64,000 bases of DNA, taken from the NCBI RefSeq assembly GCF_023935105.1, contig NZ_CP096040.1, positions 3,720,001-3,784,000 of the forward strand. Direction: 5' to 3'. Position numbers and translations under genes: made by a program. The notes under the pieces are model-generated. The model did no database searches. It was not told the DNA's origin and saw nothing but the letters and a program-made list of their open reading frames with translations. Origin of the DNA: Caulobacter segnis. Lineage in GTDB: Bacteria; Pseudomonadota; Alphaproteobacteria; Caulobacterales; Caulobacteraceae. Position 1 is the first letter of the stretch. Each line of letters starts with the position of its first letter. Shown piece by piece: positions 23,883-33,029 of the stretch.

Positions 23883-24844
23883 CCGCCAGCCAGTTCCGTG
23901 AAGGTTCGGACGCCGATCGGATAGCGACGCCAGTCCTTGTAGTCGAAGTGCCACCACTCCTCGGGATAGATCTCGAAGCCTTCCGCCACCATCGCCTCGC
24001 GCAGGAGGGCGCGCAGGGCTCTCTGCTTGGTCACGCCGCCGATGAAATCGGCATAGGCGCGCAGCGAGAACTCGTCGTAACGACTGGGCATTTCGACGGC
24101 CTTGCCGGTCTTGAGGTCGTAGAGGGTCAGGTCGACGGCGCAGCCGCGGTTGTGGCGCGATCCCTTGGCCGGGTCGGCGACGAAGGCGTGATCCTCAGGC
24201 GGGGTCGCCTCCCAGAACATCCAGGTGACGAACCAAGGGCGGTACGCGTCGTGGATCAGCAGGCCGTAGCCCTTGTCGGCCAGCGCCTTCTGGGCGCGTC
24301 CCAGGGCCTCGGCGGCGGGTCGCTGCAGATACGCGCCGGCGCGCTCGTACAGCGCTATGCCCATGAAGTTGTTCGTCCCGGCGTAGCGGATATCCAGCTT
24401 GATACGCGGATCGATCGTCGTCAGGTCGACGAGGTCGGACGGTAGGCGCGGCTCGGTCTCGACCGGCGGCGAGGCGGCCAGGGCGCGTCGGCGCAGGGCG
24501 ACCGGATCGGCCCGGACAGCCTTGCGGATCGCATCTTGAGTTTCGGCCCCGAAATCGTGAAAGGCCAGGGTCTTGCCATCCAGACGCACCGCGCCGTTCT
24601 CCAGCGTCAGCTCGCCCCCGCCCGCGATCGCGTAATGACCGCCGCCCGAAGGCGTCAGGCGGGCCGACCGGAAGCCCTGCCCGTCGATATGCAGCGCCCT
24701 CTCTTTCTCGAATACGGTGAGGGGCGCGGCCTTGTCGCCGTACTGGCCGATCGCGGCCCATTCCGTCCTGGTCAGGGCCAGTGCCGGCCGGGCCGCGAAG
24801 GCGGCGGCGAGCGCCAGGAACGATCTTCGGACCAGGCCTTTCAT
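23879..24844 (-). CDS. Exported D-alanyl-D-alanine dipeptidase (VanX/DdpX family, peptidase M15)
   Basis: A 321-residue exported zinc dipeptidase. The chosen start MKGLVRRSFLALAAAFAARPALA is a signal peptide. The C-terminal M15D domain has the zinc site SRHNRGCAVDLTLYD (SxHxxGxAxD) and EWWHFDYKDW, with the catalytic Glu and third ligand. About 120 residues precede it, a beta-rich domain not present in minimal VanX. It should cleave D-Ala-D-Ala released during murein turnover. Its start is 4 bases after the flavin reductase stop, so the two genes may be transcribed together. Confidence 0.87.
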   Translation of the reverse strand: MKGLVRRSFLALAAAFAARPALALTRTEWAAIGQYGDKAAPLTVFEKERALHIDGQGFRSARLTPSGGGHYAIAGGGELTLENGAVRLDGKTLAFHDFGAETQDAIRKAVRADPVALRRRALAASPPVETEPRLPSDLVDLTTIDPRIKLDIRYAGTNNFMGIALYERAGAYLQRPAAEALGRAQKALADKGYGLLIHDAYRPWFVTWMFWEATPPEDHAFVADPAKGSRHNRGCAVDLTLYDLKTGKAVEMPSRYDEFSLRAYADFIGGVTKQRALRALLREAMVAEGFEIYPEEWWHFDYKDWRRYPIGVRTFTELAGG

Positions 24845-24848
24845 CGCG

Positions 24849-25373
24849 CTACTCCGCGTCGACATGCACCCGGCGGAAACGGCCCTGCAGATAGACCAGC
24901 GGCTCGTGGTCCGGATCATAGCGCAGCTTCACCACGCGCCCGACATAGACCCGGTGGTCGCCGGCGTCGAAGACGTGGTGCGTCTCGCACTCGAAATTGG
25001 CCATGCAGTTGGGAAGGATCGGCACGCCCGTGCGCCAGGTCTCGGTCTCGACGCCGGCGAAGCGATCGGTGTCCTTCTGCACGAACTGGCGGGCCAGGGC
25101 CTGGTGCTCGGCGTGCAGGACATTGACGGCGAAGCGCCCGGCGGCGTCCAGCCACGGCAGGCTGCTGGACTTCAGGTCCACGCAGATCAACGCCAAAGGC
25201 GGATCCAGCGACACCGAGGTGAACGAGTTCGCCGTCAGACCGACCTTGCGGCCGTCCGCGCAGACGGTCGTGACCACCGTCACCCCCGTCGTGAAACACC
25301 CGAACGCGTCGCGCAGGGCCCGGGCGTCATGCTCGGCGCCCTCCCCCAGTTCGATCGTAACCGCCTTACTCAT
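24849..25373 (-). CDS. Flavin reductase family protein (FMN-binding split barrel)
   Basis: A 174-residue flavin reductase of the HpaC/DIM6-NTAB class, which supplies reduced FMN or FAD to a monooxygenase. RDAFGCFTTGVTVVTT, VGLTANSFTSVSLDPPLALICVD and FAVNVLHAEHQALARQF are the standard family blocks. The end, HEPLVYLQGRFRRV, is the flavin-binding tail. No partner monooxygenase is encoded beside it, so its partner lies elsewhere. Confidence 0.92.
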   Translation of the reverse strand: MSKAVTIELGEGAEHDARALRDAFGCFTTGVTVVTTVCADGRKVGLTANSFTSVSLDPPLALICVDLKSSSLPWLDAAGRFAVNVLHAEHQALARQFVQKDTDRFAGVETETWRTGVPILPNCMANFECETHHVFDAGDHRVYVGRVVKLRYDPDHEPLVYLQGRFRRVHVDAE

Positions 25374-25459
25374 TGTCTAAGCAGTGGGGTAAAGCCGGAC
25401 GGTCGGCAAGGGCCAGGCTTGAGGTTGGTCAATCAAAACAACCGACCGGCGGGCGTGGC

Positions 25460-25954
25460 TCAAGCGAACGTCGCCGCGAGGATCTTTTCCAGCCACAGCT
25501 GATCGGTCTCGTCGAACGAGGCCGGCTGGTCGGAATCGACGTCGAACACCGCGATCAGCTGGCCATCGGGCCCGAACACGGGGACCACGATCTCGCTTTG
25601 CGAACGGCTGTCGCAGGCGATATGGCCCGGAAAGGCGTGGACATCCGGCACCAGCTGGGTCTGCCCCGTCGCCGCCGCCGTTCCGCAGACCCCGCGCCCA
25701 TAGGCGATGCGCAGGCAACCCAGGGTGCCCTGATAGGGCCCGACCACCAACTCGCGGTCCTTGGCGGGATCGACGACGTAGAAGCCGGTCCAGAAATAGT
25801 GGTCGAAGCTGTTGGCCAGCATCGAAGCCACCGTCGCCATGCGGGCGGTGACGTTGCCCTCGCCCTCCAGCACGGACGCGATCTCGTCGGCGACCTCGGC
25901 ATAGCGGGTCGCCTTGTCGGTGGAGAGGGTGAGGTCGTTGAACGCTTCGGCCAT
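25460..25954 (-). CDS. msrC: Free methionine-(R)-sulfoxide reductase (GAF domain)
   Basis: A 164-residue one-domain GAF protein. The three redox cysteines of the fRMsr family are in GTLGCLRIAYGRGVCGTAA and HIACDSRSQSEIVVPV, and the aromatic pocket includes FYVVDPAKDRELVVGPYQG. The enzyme reduces free Met-R-sulfoxide with thioredoxin after oxidative damage. It is a monocistronic-looking gene, divergent from the TonB receptor. Confidence 0.93.
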   Translation of the reverse strand: MAEAFNDLTLSTDKATRYAEVADEIASVLEGEGNVTARMATVASMLANSFDHYFWTGFYVVDPAKDRELVVGPYQGTLGCLRIAYGRGVCGTAAATGQTQLVPDVHAFPGHIACDSRSQSEIVVPVFGPDGQLIAVFDVDSDQPASFDETDQLWLEKILAATFA

Positions 25955-26032
25955 GGCTGCCGATATAGCGCGCCGCGCCGGGGATGCGAGGGGTTTCGCC
26001 CGCGCTGGTCGACAGATCCGTAGTGAACCTTA

Positions 26033-26056
26033 TTGCAAATAATTCTTAATAATAGA
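26033..26056 (+). promoter_or_regulatory. Candidate Fur box before the siderophore receptor
   Basis: An AT-rich segment, TTGCAAATAATTCTTAATAA, in a very GC-rich neighbourhood resembles Fur operators (AAT-N-ATT-type halves) and lies 40-60 bases before the receptor ATG. The match is imperfect and judged by eye; the gene's family is the main support. Confidence 0.45.
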
Positions 26057-26094
26057 TAGGAGGGCGCAGTTTTCGAGTCGTCGGGGATTTTGGC

Positions 26095-28206
26095 ATGTTC
26101 GATAAGCTTAAGAGTGTTCGTGGATTGGCCTTGGCTTCCAGCGCGTTGGCGCTGAGCCTGAGCGCGCTGGCCTCCTCGGCGCACGCCGCCGACAATGCGG
26201 ACCAGCGCGACAGCGTCGCCCTCGACGCCGTGGTCGTCACCGCCGACCGCAAGGACAGCTTCGGCGCCGACTTCGTCCAGGCCGGGGCCTTTCGTGACGC
26301 GCGGGTTCGCGACACGCCGCTGACGGTCACCATCCTGCCGCGCGACCTCCTCGACGCTCAGCAGGCCCGCTCGGTGTTCGACGCGGTTCGCAACACCGCC
26401 GGTGTCAGCCAGGCCCAGATCAACACGGTGATCTACAGCAACCTCGCGATCCGGGGGATCCAGGTCGACAACGCCACCAACTTCCGGCTGAACGGCGTCC
26501 TGCCGATCTTCAACTTCGTGGACATGCCGCTGGAGGACAAGGATCGCGTCGAGGTCCTGAAGGGCGCGGGCGGCCTCTACTACGGCTTCGCGACGCCTTC
26601 GGGCATCGTCAACCTGGTGACCAAGCGGCCGACCGCCACGCCGCTGACGACGCTGGACCTGTTCGGCAACAGCCGGGGCGGCGTGGGCGGCGCGATCGAC
26701 CTCAGCCGGCCGCTCGGCGACACGGTTGGCCTGCGGATCAATGCGGGCGGCTCCACGATCGAGACCGGCATCGACCGCACCAGCGGCCATCGCTACTTCG
26801 TCTCCACCGCCCTCGACTGGAGGCCGACCGCCAAGCTGACCGTCGAACTGGACGGCCAGTACATCTTCAAGACGGTCACCGAACCGACCGAGTTCGTCCT
26901 GCCCGCCGCCGTCGGCGGCGTGATCTCGGTTCCGCCGCTGCAGGCCTCGTCCAAGAACCTCGGCGCGGACTGGATGCAGGCCAAGGGCTGGGAAACCAAC
27001 GTCCTGGCCAAGGCGCGCTACGACTTCTCCCCGGCCTGGAGCGCCTCGTTCAGCGTCGGCCAGTCGTACATGAAGCGCGACCGGGCCTATTCGTCGTTCA
27101 GCGGCTACAACCTGACCACCGGCGCGGGCACGCTGGGCGTGGCGATGACCCACGGCAACGACTATCGCAGCACGATCTACCGCGCCGACCTGGCCGGCGC
27201 CGTCCAGACCGGACCGATCGAGCACCAGCTGCTGATCGGCGTCTCCCAGAACATCCGCGACACCAACATTCCGACCGCCGTGCGCTACAGCTTCGCGCAG
27301 AACCTCTACGATCCGGTCGTGATCCCCGAGCGGCCGAATCCCGCGCGGATCATCGCCAATCCCTCCCGGGTGAAAGACACCGGCGCCTTCATCTATGATC
27401 GCGCCACCTATAACGGCTGGCTGCAGGCGACCATCGGCTACCGCAAGGCCGACTACAGCGATGTCAGCCGCACCAGCGCCTACAAGGCCAAGCCCGGCGC
27501 CTGGTCCTACGGCCTGATGATCAAGCCGGCCAAGTGGGCCAGCCTGTACGGCAACTACATCGAGGGCCTGGAATCGGGCGGCACCGCCCAGCAGATCGCG
27601 GTCAACGCCGGCCAGACCCTGCCGGCGGCGCTCAGCAAGCAGAAGGAGTTCGGGGTCAAGATCGAGCCGGTCGCCGGCTTCCTGCTGACCGCCGCCCACT
27701 TCGACATCGACCGCGCCTCGTCCTACATCAACAGCGCCAACTATTTCGTCCAGGACGGCCGGGCCAACTACAAGGGCTTCGAGTTCAGCGCCAGCGGCGA
27801 GGTCACCCGCGACCTGTCGGTCTCGCTGAGCGCGGTCTCCCTGGACGCCAAGCAGATCTCGGGCGCGGCCTCGGTGGTGGGCAAGCGGATCGAGAACACC
27901 GCCAAGACCTCGGGTTCGATCTTCGCGGAATACAAGATCCGGGCCGTGAAAGGTCTGAAGGTCTCGGGCGGCCTGTTCCACGTTGGCTCACGCGCGGTCA
28001 ACGCCCTGAACCAGGCCTTCGTGCCCGGCTACACGACGCTGGACCTGGGGGCGAGCTACCAGGCCGCCATCGCCGGCCGGCCGACGACGTTCCGCGTCTA
28101 TGGCGAGAACGTCACCGGCAAGCGCTATTGGGCGGCGACCGGCTCCAGCCTCGCGGCCCAGGGCGCTCCCAGCGCGGTGAAGCTCTCGGTCTCGACCGCC
28201 TTCTAG
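26095..28206 (+). CDS. TonB-dependent siderophore receptor
   Basis: A 703-residue outer-membrane receptor that imports a ferric siderophore with energy from TonB-ExbBD. A signal peptide (1-31, ending SSAHA) is followed by a TonB box (LDAVVVTADR). The plug domain (about 65-180) contains RVEVLKGAGGLYYGFATPSGIVNLVTKRP, the family signature. The rest is a 22-strand barrel ending in the aromatic Phe (VSTAF). The likely Fur site supports iron control. A short SD GGGGA precedes the ATG by 7 bases. The ligand is unknown. It converges on the chemoreceptor gene with interlocked stops. Confidence 0.92.
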   Translation: MFDKLKSVRGLALASSALALSLSALASSAHAADNADQRDSVALDAVVVTADRKDSFGADFVQAGAFRDARVRDTPLTVTILPRDLLDAQQARSVFDAVRNTAGVSQAQINTVIYSNLAIRGIQVDNATNFRLNGVLPIFNFVDMPLEDKDRVEVLKGAGGLYYGFATPSGIVNLVTKRPTATPLTTLDLFGNSRGGVGGAIDLSRPLGDTVGLRINAGGSTIETGIDRTSGHRYFVSTALDWRPTAKLTVELDGQYIFKTVTEPTEFVLPAAVGGVISVPPLQASSKNLGADWMQAKGWETNVLAKARYDFSPAWSASFSVGQSYMKRDRAYSSFSGYNLTTGAGTLGVAMTHGNDYRSTIYRADLAGAVQTGPIEHQLLIGVSQNIRDTNIPTAVRYSFAQNLYDPVVIPERPNPARIIANPSRVKDTGAFIYDRATYNGWLQATIGYRKADYSDVSRTSAYKAKPGAWSYGLMIKPAKWASLYGNYIEGLESGGTAQQIAVNAGQTLPAALSKQKEFGVKIEPVAGFLLTAAHFDIDRASSYINSANYFVQDGRANYKGFEFSASGEVTRDLSVSLSAVSLDAKQISGAASVVGKRIENTAKTSGSIFAEYKIRAVKGLKVSGGLFHVGSRAVNALNQAFVPGYTTLDLGASYQAAIAGRPTTFRVYGENVTGKRYWAATGSSLAAQGAPSAVKLSVSTAF

Positions 28207-30545
28207 AATTCCTGCCACTCGCCCGGGCGCGATCCCGGCTGGACCTTCAGGGCGTTGCCGCCCTGGACATAGCGCTGGCGGAAGCTTTCCCGGGTCGGGG
28301 CCGCCGCCGGGCGAGGCGCGGGCGCCGCTGGTCGGCGCTCGGCCCGAGCGGGCATCTCGTGAACCACCGCCCCGACCTCGAAGCGGCCGATCAGCCGCTC
28401 CAGTTCGGCGGCCTCGGTGGAGAGGGCGTGGCTGGCGGCGGTCGACTGCTCGACCATGGCGGCGTTCTGCTGGGTGACCTGGTCCATCTGGTTCACCGCC
28501 TGGTTCACCTCGGCCAGGCCCACGGCCTGCTCCTTGGACGAGGCGGCGATCTCGGCGACCAGGTCGTTGATCTCGGCCACCTGGGTGAGGATCTGATCGA
28601 GGGTCTCGCCGGTCTCGCCGACCAGCCGCACGCCCTTGCCGACCTGCTCGGTCGAGGCGCTGATCAGACCCTTGATCTCCTTGGCGGCGTCGGCCGAACG
28701 CTGGGCCAGGGCCCGCACTTCCTGGGCCACCACCGCGAAGCCGCGACCGGCGTCGCCGGCCCGCGCCGCCTCGACCCCCGCATTCAGGGCCAGCAGGTTG
28801 GTCTGGAAGGCGATCTCGTCGATGACGCCGATGATCTGGGTGATCGACCGCGAGGACTTCTCGATGCCGCCCATGGCCTGGACGGCCTCCTTGACCACCG
28901 CGCCGCTGCGTTCGGCGGCGGCCTTGGCGCTGATCGTCACCTGACGGGCGCGCTCGGCGCCTTCCGAGCTGCGCGTCACCGTGGCGGTGAGCTGGTCGAG
29001 CGCGGCCGCGGTCTGCTCCAGGCCGGCGGCCTGGCGCTCCGTGCGTTGCGCGAGGTCATCGGCGGCGTTGCTGATCTCGGCGCAACCGCCGCGTATGCCG
29101 CGGGCGGCGGCCAGGATGCCGGCCATGGTCGCCTGCAGGCTCTCGACGGCGGCGTTGAAGTCGCGCGGCATCTTGGCCGCGTCGCCCTGGAAGTCGCCCT
29201 CGCGCATGCGCCAGATCAGGTCACCGTCGGCCAGGCGCTCCATGCCCTCGCCAAGGCTGGAGACGGCCTTGGCCTGAGCGGCGGCGAAGGCTCGCGCCTC
29301 CTGCTCGTGACGCTGGCGTTCGATCTCGGCGGCGGCGCGTTCGGCCTCCTGTTCGGCCCGGCGGCGCTGGCCGTCGGCCAGATCGTGGCGGAAGCCGTCG
29401 AGGGCCCGGGCGATGGCGCCGATCTCGTCGCCGCCCTCCACGCCGGGGACGGCGTCCTCGTAGCGGCCGGCCGAGAGCTTGTCGACGCTGCGGGTCAGCC
29501 CCGTCAGCGGCCGCTTCACCAGGGCGGCGCTGGCGAAGAACAGCGCGGCCAGCACGGCGGCGGTGATCACCAGGCCGCCGATGAACAGGATCCTGGCCAG
29601 CCGGTCGGCCGGACCGGTGATGGCGGCCACCGGCACGTCCATGACCAGGGCCCAGGTGGTGTTGAGCGCCGGCATCGGCACCGGGCGGATGATCCGGGCC
29701 ATCGGCACGCCGTCGGCGACCACGCCCTTGACCTCGACGGCCTCGCCGCCGGCCAGCACGCCCTGCACCTGGTCGGCGCCGGCGTCGGCATAGGGCTGCA
29801 TGCGCTTGGCCGCGTCGGGATGGGCGACCCATTTGCCGGTCGACGACAGCATCATCACCCGGCCGCCGCCCAGCGGCTTCAGAGCGCCCAGCGTTTTGGA
29901 AACGCTGTCCAGGGCCAAGTCGAGGCCGGCCACGCCGATGAAGCGCCCGTGCGAGGTCACCGGATAGACCACCGACGTCATCAGCACCGACTTGCCGGCC
30001 ACGGTATAGGGGTAGGGCTCGACGATCGCCGCCTTGCCGGTCTTCTGCGGGATCGTGAAATAGGCCTCGGCGAAGTCGTCCACGCCGTTCAGCGGCTCGA
30101 AGATCACCTTGTCGCCATCGTGAACCCAGTAGGGGGTCAAGGCGCCGATCTTGTTGGATCCGGTCTCGGTCTTGCCAGCGAACTCGGCGTCCTTGCCGTC
30201 GAAGTCCTTGCCCATGAACCAGCTGCCCAGGACCATGTCCGAGGACTCGGCGTTGGGCTTGAGCATGCCGACCACCGTCGCCCGGTCGGTCATGCCCGCC
30301 TCGTGCGCGGCGCCGATCGAGACGGCCATGGCTCGCGCGGTCGACTGCACCTTGCCGATGTCGGCCTGCACGCTCTGGATTGCGTCATCGGCGACGGCGC
30401 CAGCGTAACGGTTGGTCAGACCCGAGACGATCGCGCTGGTGTGCGACGACACCGCCGCCGCCGCCGCGATCAACAGGACGCCGATCGCCAGGCCCGCCAC
30501 CAGGATCAGTTTCCAGGCGATGGTCAAACGGCGGAACGCTGTCAT
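28203..30545 (-). CDS. Methyl-accepting chemotaxis protein (dCache-HAMP-MCP)
   Basis: A 780-residue chemoreceptor. TM1 is at about 12-33. A periplasmic double-Cache-like sensor follows, with GDKVIFEPLNGVDDFAEAYFT and YTVAGKSVLMTSVVYPV. TM2 is near 310-337 (ILFIGGLVITAAVLAALFFA), then a HAMP domain. The cytoplasmic signalling tip contains AFQTNLLALNAGVEAARAGDAGRGFAVVAQEVRALAQRS. The C-terminal five residues EWQEF resemble the NWETF tether that binds CheR/CheB. It converges on the siderophore receptor with interlocked stops; a link to chemotaxis towards its ligand is speculative. Confidence 0.95.
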   Translation of the reverse strand: MTAFRRLTIAWKLILVAGLAIGVLLIAAAAAVSSHTSAIVSGLTNRYAGAVADDAIQSVQADIGKVQSTARAMAVSIGAAHEAGMTDRATVVGMLKPNAESSDMVLGSWFMGKDFDGKDAEFAGKTETGSNKIGALTPYWVHDGDKVIFEPLNGVDDFAEAYFTIPQKTGKAAIVEPYPYTVAGKSVLMTSVVYPVTSHGRFIGVAGLDLALDSVSKTLGALKPLGGGRVMMLSSTGKWVAHPDAAKRMQPYADAGADQVQGVLAGGEAVEVKGVVADGVPMARIIRPVPMPALNTTWALVMDVPVAAITGPADRLARILFIGGLVITAAVLAALFFASAALVKRPLTGLTRSVDKLSAGRYEDAVPGVEGGDEIGAIARALDGFRHDLADGQRRRAEQEAERAAAEIERQRHEQEARAFAAAQAKAVSSLGEGMERLADGDLIWRMREGDFQGDAAKMPRDFNAAVESLQATMAGILAAARGIRGGCAEISNAADDLAQRTERQAAGLEQTAAALDQLTATVTRSSEGAERARQVTISAKAAAERSGAVVKEAVQAMGGIEKSSRSITQIIGVIDEIAFQTNLLALNAGVEAARAGDAGRGFAVVAQEVRALAQRSADAAKEIKGLISASTEQVGKGVRLVGETGETLDQILTQVAEINDLVAEIAASSKEQAVGLAEVNQAVNQMDQVTQQNAAMVEQSTAASHALSTEAAELERLIGRFEVGAVVHEMPARAERRPAAPAPRPAAAPTRESFRQRYVQGGNALKVQPGSRPGEWQEF

Positions 30546-30669
30546 CTCAAAGGTCTCCGGCCGCGAGGATGGCTGTTAACCATGTCTTCGCGGCCGAATC
30601 CTAAAGCGCTCGTTAACTATGCTTCGGGCGCGCCGAACTGCGACAATCCGCGCGCCTTGGGCACCAACC

Positions 30670-32988
30670 TTACCGCGAGAAACGGGCCTTCACGGGCGCA
30701 TAGTTGTCCCAGACCTGGCCATCGCTGACCGAGCGCAGCAGCTTGACGTATTCGGCGTGGCTCCAGGCCAGGGGCGTGGCGCTGTCGGTGCCCTCGCCGC
30801 GCGCATAGCCGTGCGGACTTTCCGCGCCGACGCCGTCCCAGACCTGCTCGGGGATCAGCAGACCCTCGTTGGCGAACAGCTCCATGGCCCGGACATAGGT
30901 GTCGCGGATCTTCCTGACCGCCGCCGCGTCAGGCTTCCCACCGAGGCTGGCCAGGGCCAGTTCGTAGTGGCCGCGCTCGCCGGTGAAGATCGGCCAGACC
31001 CGGCCGCGCTGGCCGGGCCGCATCTGGTCGTCCTGGCCGTAGTTGGCGCCCGTCTTCACGTCCTCGCCATAGCCGTCGACGCCATAGCGCCGCCAGCCGG
31101 GGAAACGCCCCTCGACGCCCGGGAACGTGAAGTCGTAGCGGACCCTGTAGAGGTCCTCCATCGCCTGGTCGTCCAGCTTGGGCAGGCTGGCGACGATGGC
31201 CGGGTCGTCTGCGCGACGCACGCCGTAGCGGACCAGCTCCAGGAAGCCGGCGTCCAGCATCCTGTCCTCGGGGACCGCCGCCTGGCCGTTGCGTTCCTCG
31301 ACCGGGCTCTTGTTGTCGGGATCCTGGTCGCTGTTGAGGCGCAGGTAGTAGTGGCCGTCGCCGAACGCGCCCTTGGTGGTGACCATGCGTGCCTCGACCT
31401 TGGCCGAATAGGCGTCGGCGGTCCTGCGATAGGTCTCGGCCGAGGCCTTGTCGCCGGCGGCCTCGGCGATGTCGCCGGCCACGACAAGGCCCGCGATCAC
31501 CGCGGCGGTCGTCGAGGGCGAATAGCCCCCCTGCTCTTCCCAGCGCTCCTGCTGGGTGAACGGCGGGGTGATGGTCGCGTGGTTCCAGCCCAGGTCGACC
31601 TTGCCGCCCCTGACCAGGAAGTCGGCGGCCGGTTTCAGCATCTTGCCGTAGTAGGTCTTCAGCTCGGGTTCCGAAAGCCAGCCCAGCTTCCACAGCTTCC
31701 AGCCCAGCATGATCGGCATGGCGGTCTGGTCCAGCTGGACGCCGACCCATTCGGGCGTGCCGTCGACATGCGACTTCTGCAGGAACCAGCCGCCGTCGCC
31801 CTTATTGCCCGGCGTCCTGGGTCCGACCTGCACGGTGGGCAGGTAGTGGAACGCCGCCAGCGGGGTCTCCTTGTCGCCCAGGGCGGCCAGGGCCATGGCG
31901 CACTGGTAGAAATCGCGCGGCCAGACGGCCTTGTAGCCGGTCGAGGACTTGGTCGCGTCGACGGTATCGCCCCACGGGTTCGACAGCGAGGCGATCAGGG
32001 CACCGGCGTGCGTGCGGTCTTCCTGCACCTTCAGCATCAAAGCGCTGGCCTGCACCAGCTTGCCGCCGTCCTCGGACGCCTCGCGCAGGCGCGGCAACTC
32101 GGTCAGCGAGGCCAGGTAATCCTCCCAGCCCACACGCGCGCCCTCGCCGTTGAAGCGGGCCAGCACCTCGGGGTAGCCGGTCTTCAGCGTCGCGGCGGCG
32201 GTCGCGTCGGCGGCCTTGGCGTCCGGGCCGAAACCCATGGCGAAGTCGAAGGTCGACTCCTTGGCCACGGCGGGCAGCTGTCCGGTCAGGACGATCGCCC
32301 CCTTGGCAGAGGTCGTGGTCGCCTTCAGGCCCAGGACCGCGTCGCCATCCTTCAGCATGCTGGCCGAGGCCTTGGCGAAGGGCTTGGTCCCCTTGAAGCT
32401 GAGGAAGGCCTTGCCTTCGTAGGCGGTCAGGGCTGTCGTCGAGGCCGCGCCGGTGTCGCCGCCGCCCGTGTTGGCCATGTGCGGTTCCAGCACCAGGGTC
32501 GGGGTCACCGGGCCCTTTAGCGCCTTGACCGTGACGCGCACGAACAGGCTGTCGCGGTCGGGATCGGTGAAGATCCGCTTCTCGATGACGAAGCGCCCCT
32601 GCTTGTCGGTCGTGGTGATCTTGTAGGCCGGCGACAGCGGGCGGCCGGCGGCGTCGACGTGCAGATATTCGGTCTTGGAGGTTGTGTCCGCACCCTCGAC
32701 GGCCAGGCCGGTCGCGGTCTGGACGGCGATCCGCATCTGCTTGATCTGGGCCTCGTGGATCAGGCCGTACATGGTCTCGGTCAGGACGCCGTCGGCGATC
32801 GAGAACCAGACCTTGGACACCGCCCCGGTCTTGCCGCCGGCCTTGTAGGCGCCGTCGACATAGGCCTCGTAGGACGCGCCGACGCCGGTCTTGGCGGAAT
32901 AGGCCCAGGTCGTGGCCGGGGCGGCCTGCGCGGCGCCAGCGGTGAAGACGGCGGCCGAGGCCAGGGCGAGACGTTTCAGAGTGCGCAT
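30670..32988 (-). CDS. Exported glucan 1,4-alpha-glucosidase (GH15 glucoamylase)
   Basis: A 772-residue enzyme starting with a signal peptide (MRTLKRLALASAAVFTAGAAQAA). The N-terminal half is the beta-sandwich typical of bacterial glucoamylases. The C-terminal (alpha/alpha)6 barrel has the GH15 motifs KAVWPRDFYQCAMALAALGD and RGRVWPIFTGERGHYELA, which carries the catalytic Glu. It removes glucose from the non-reducing ends of maltodextrins, presumably in the periplasm after MalA-type import. The MFS gene lies 41 bases upstream on the same strand, giving the glucose/maltose exit route into the cell. Confidence 0.94.
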   Translation of the reverse strand: MRTLKRLALASAAVFTAGAAQAAPATTWAYSAKTGVGASYEAYVDGAYKAGGKTGAVSKVWFSIADGVLTETMYGLIHEAQIKQMRIAVQTATGLAVEGADTTSKTEYLHVDAAGRPLSPAYKITTTDKQGRFVIEKRIFTDPDRDSLFVRVTVKALKGPVTPTLVLEPHMANTGGGDTGAASTTALTAYEGKAFLSFKGTKPFAKASASMLKDGDAVLGLKATTTSAKGAIVLTGQLPAVAKESTFDFAMGFGPDAKAADATAAATLKTGYPEVLARFNGEGARVGWEDYLASLTELPRLREASEDGGKLVQASALMLKVQEDRTHAGALIASLSNPWGDTVDATKSSTGYKAVWPRDFYQCAMALAALGDKETPLAAFHYLPTVQVGPRTPGNKGDGGWFLQKSHVDGTPEWVGVQLDQTAMPIMLGWKLWKLGWLSEPELKTYYGKMLKPAADFLVRGGKVDLGWNHATITPPFTQQERWEEQGGYSPSTTAAVIAGLVVAGDIAEAAGDKASAETYRRTADAYSAKVEARMVTTKGAFGDGHYYLRLNSDQDPDNKSPVEERNGQAAVPEDRMLDAGFLELVRYGVRRADDPAIVASLPKLDDQAMEDLYRVRYDFTFPGVEGRFPGWRRYGVDGYGEDVKTGANYGQDDQMRPGQRGRVWPIFTGERGHYELALASLGGKPDAAAVRKIRDTYVRAMELFANEGLLIPEQVWDGVGAESPHGYARGEGTDSATPLAWSHAEYVKLLRSVSDGQVWDNYAPVKARFSR

Positions 32989-33029
32989 AGCGAGGGCCTC
33001 GTCAGGCTAAAAGGAACGAACGAAGGGTT

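Noticed and set aside
27534..30728. Very long plus-strand open frame of more than 1000 codons
   Set aside because: It runs across the end of the siderophore receptor in another frame and antisense to the chemoreceptor; composition is His/Arg/Gly/Gln-rich and typical of GC-biased antisense frames, with no domain.
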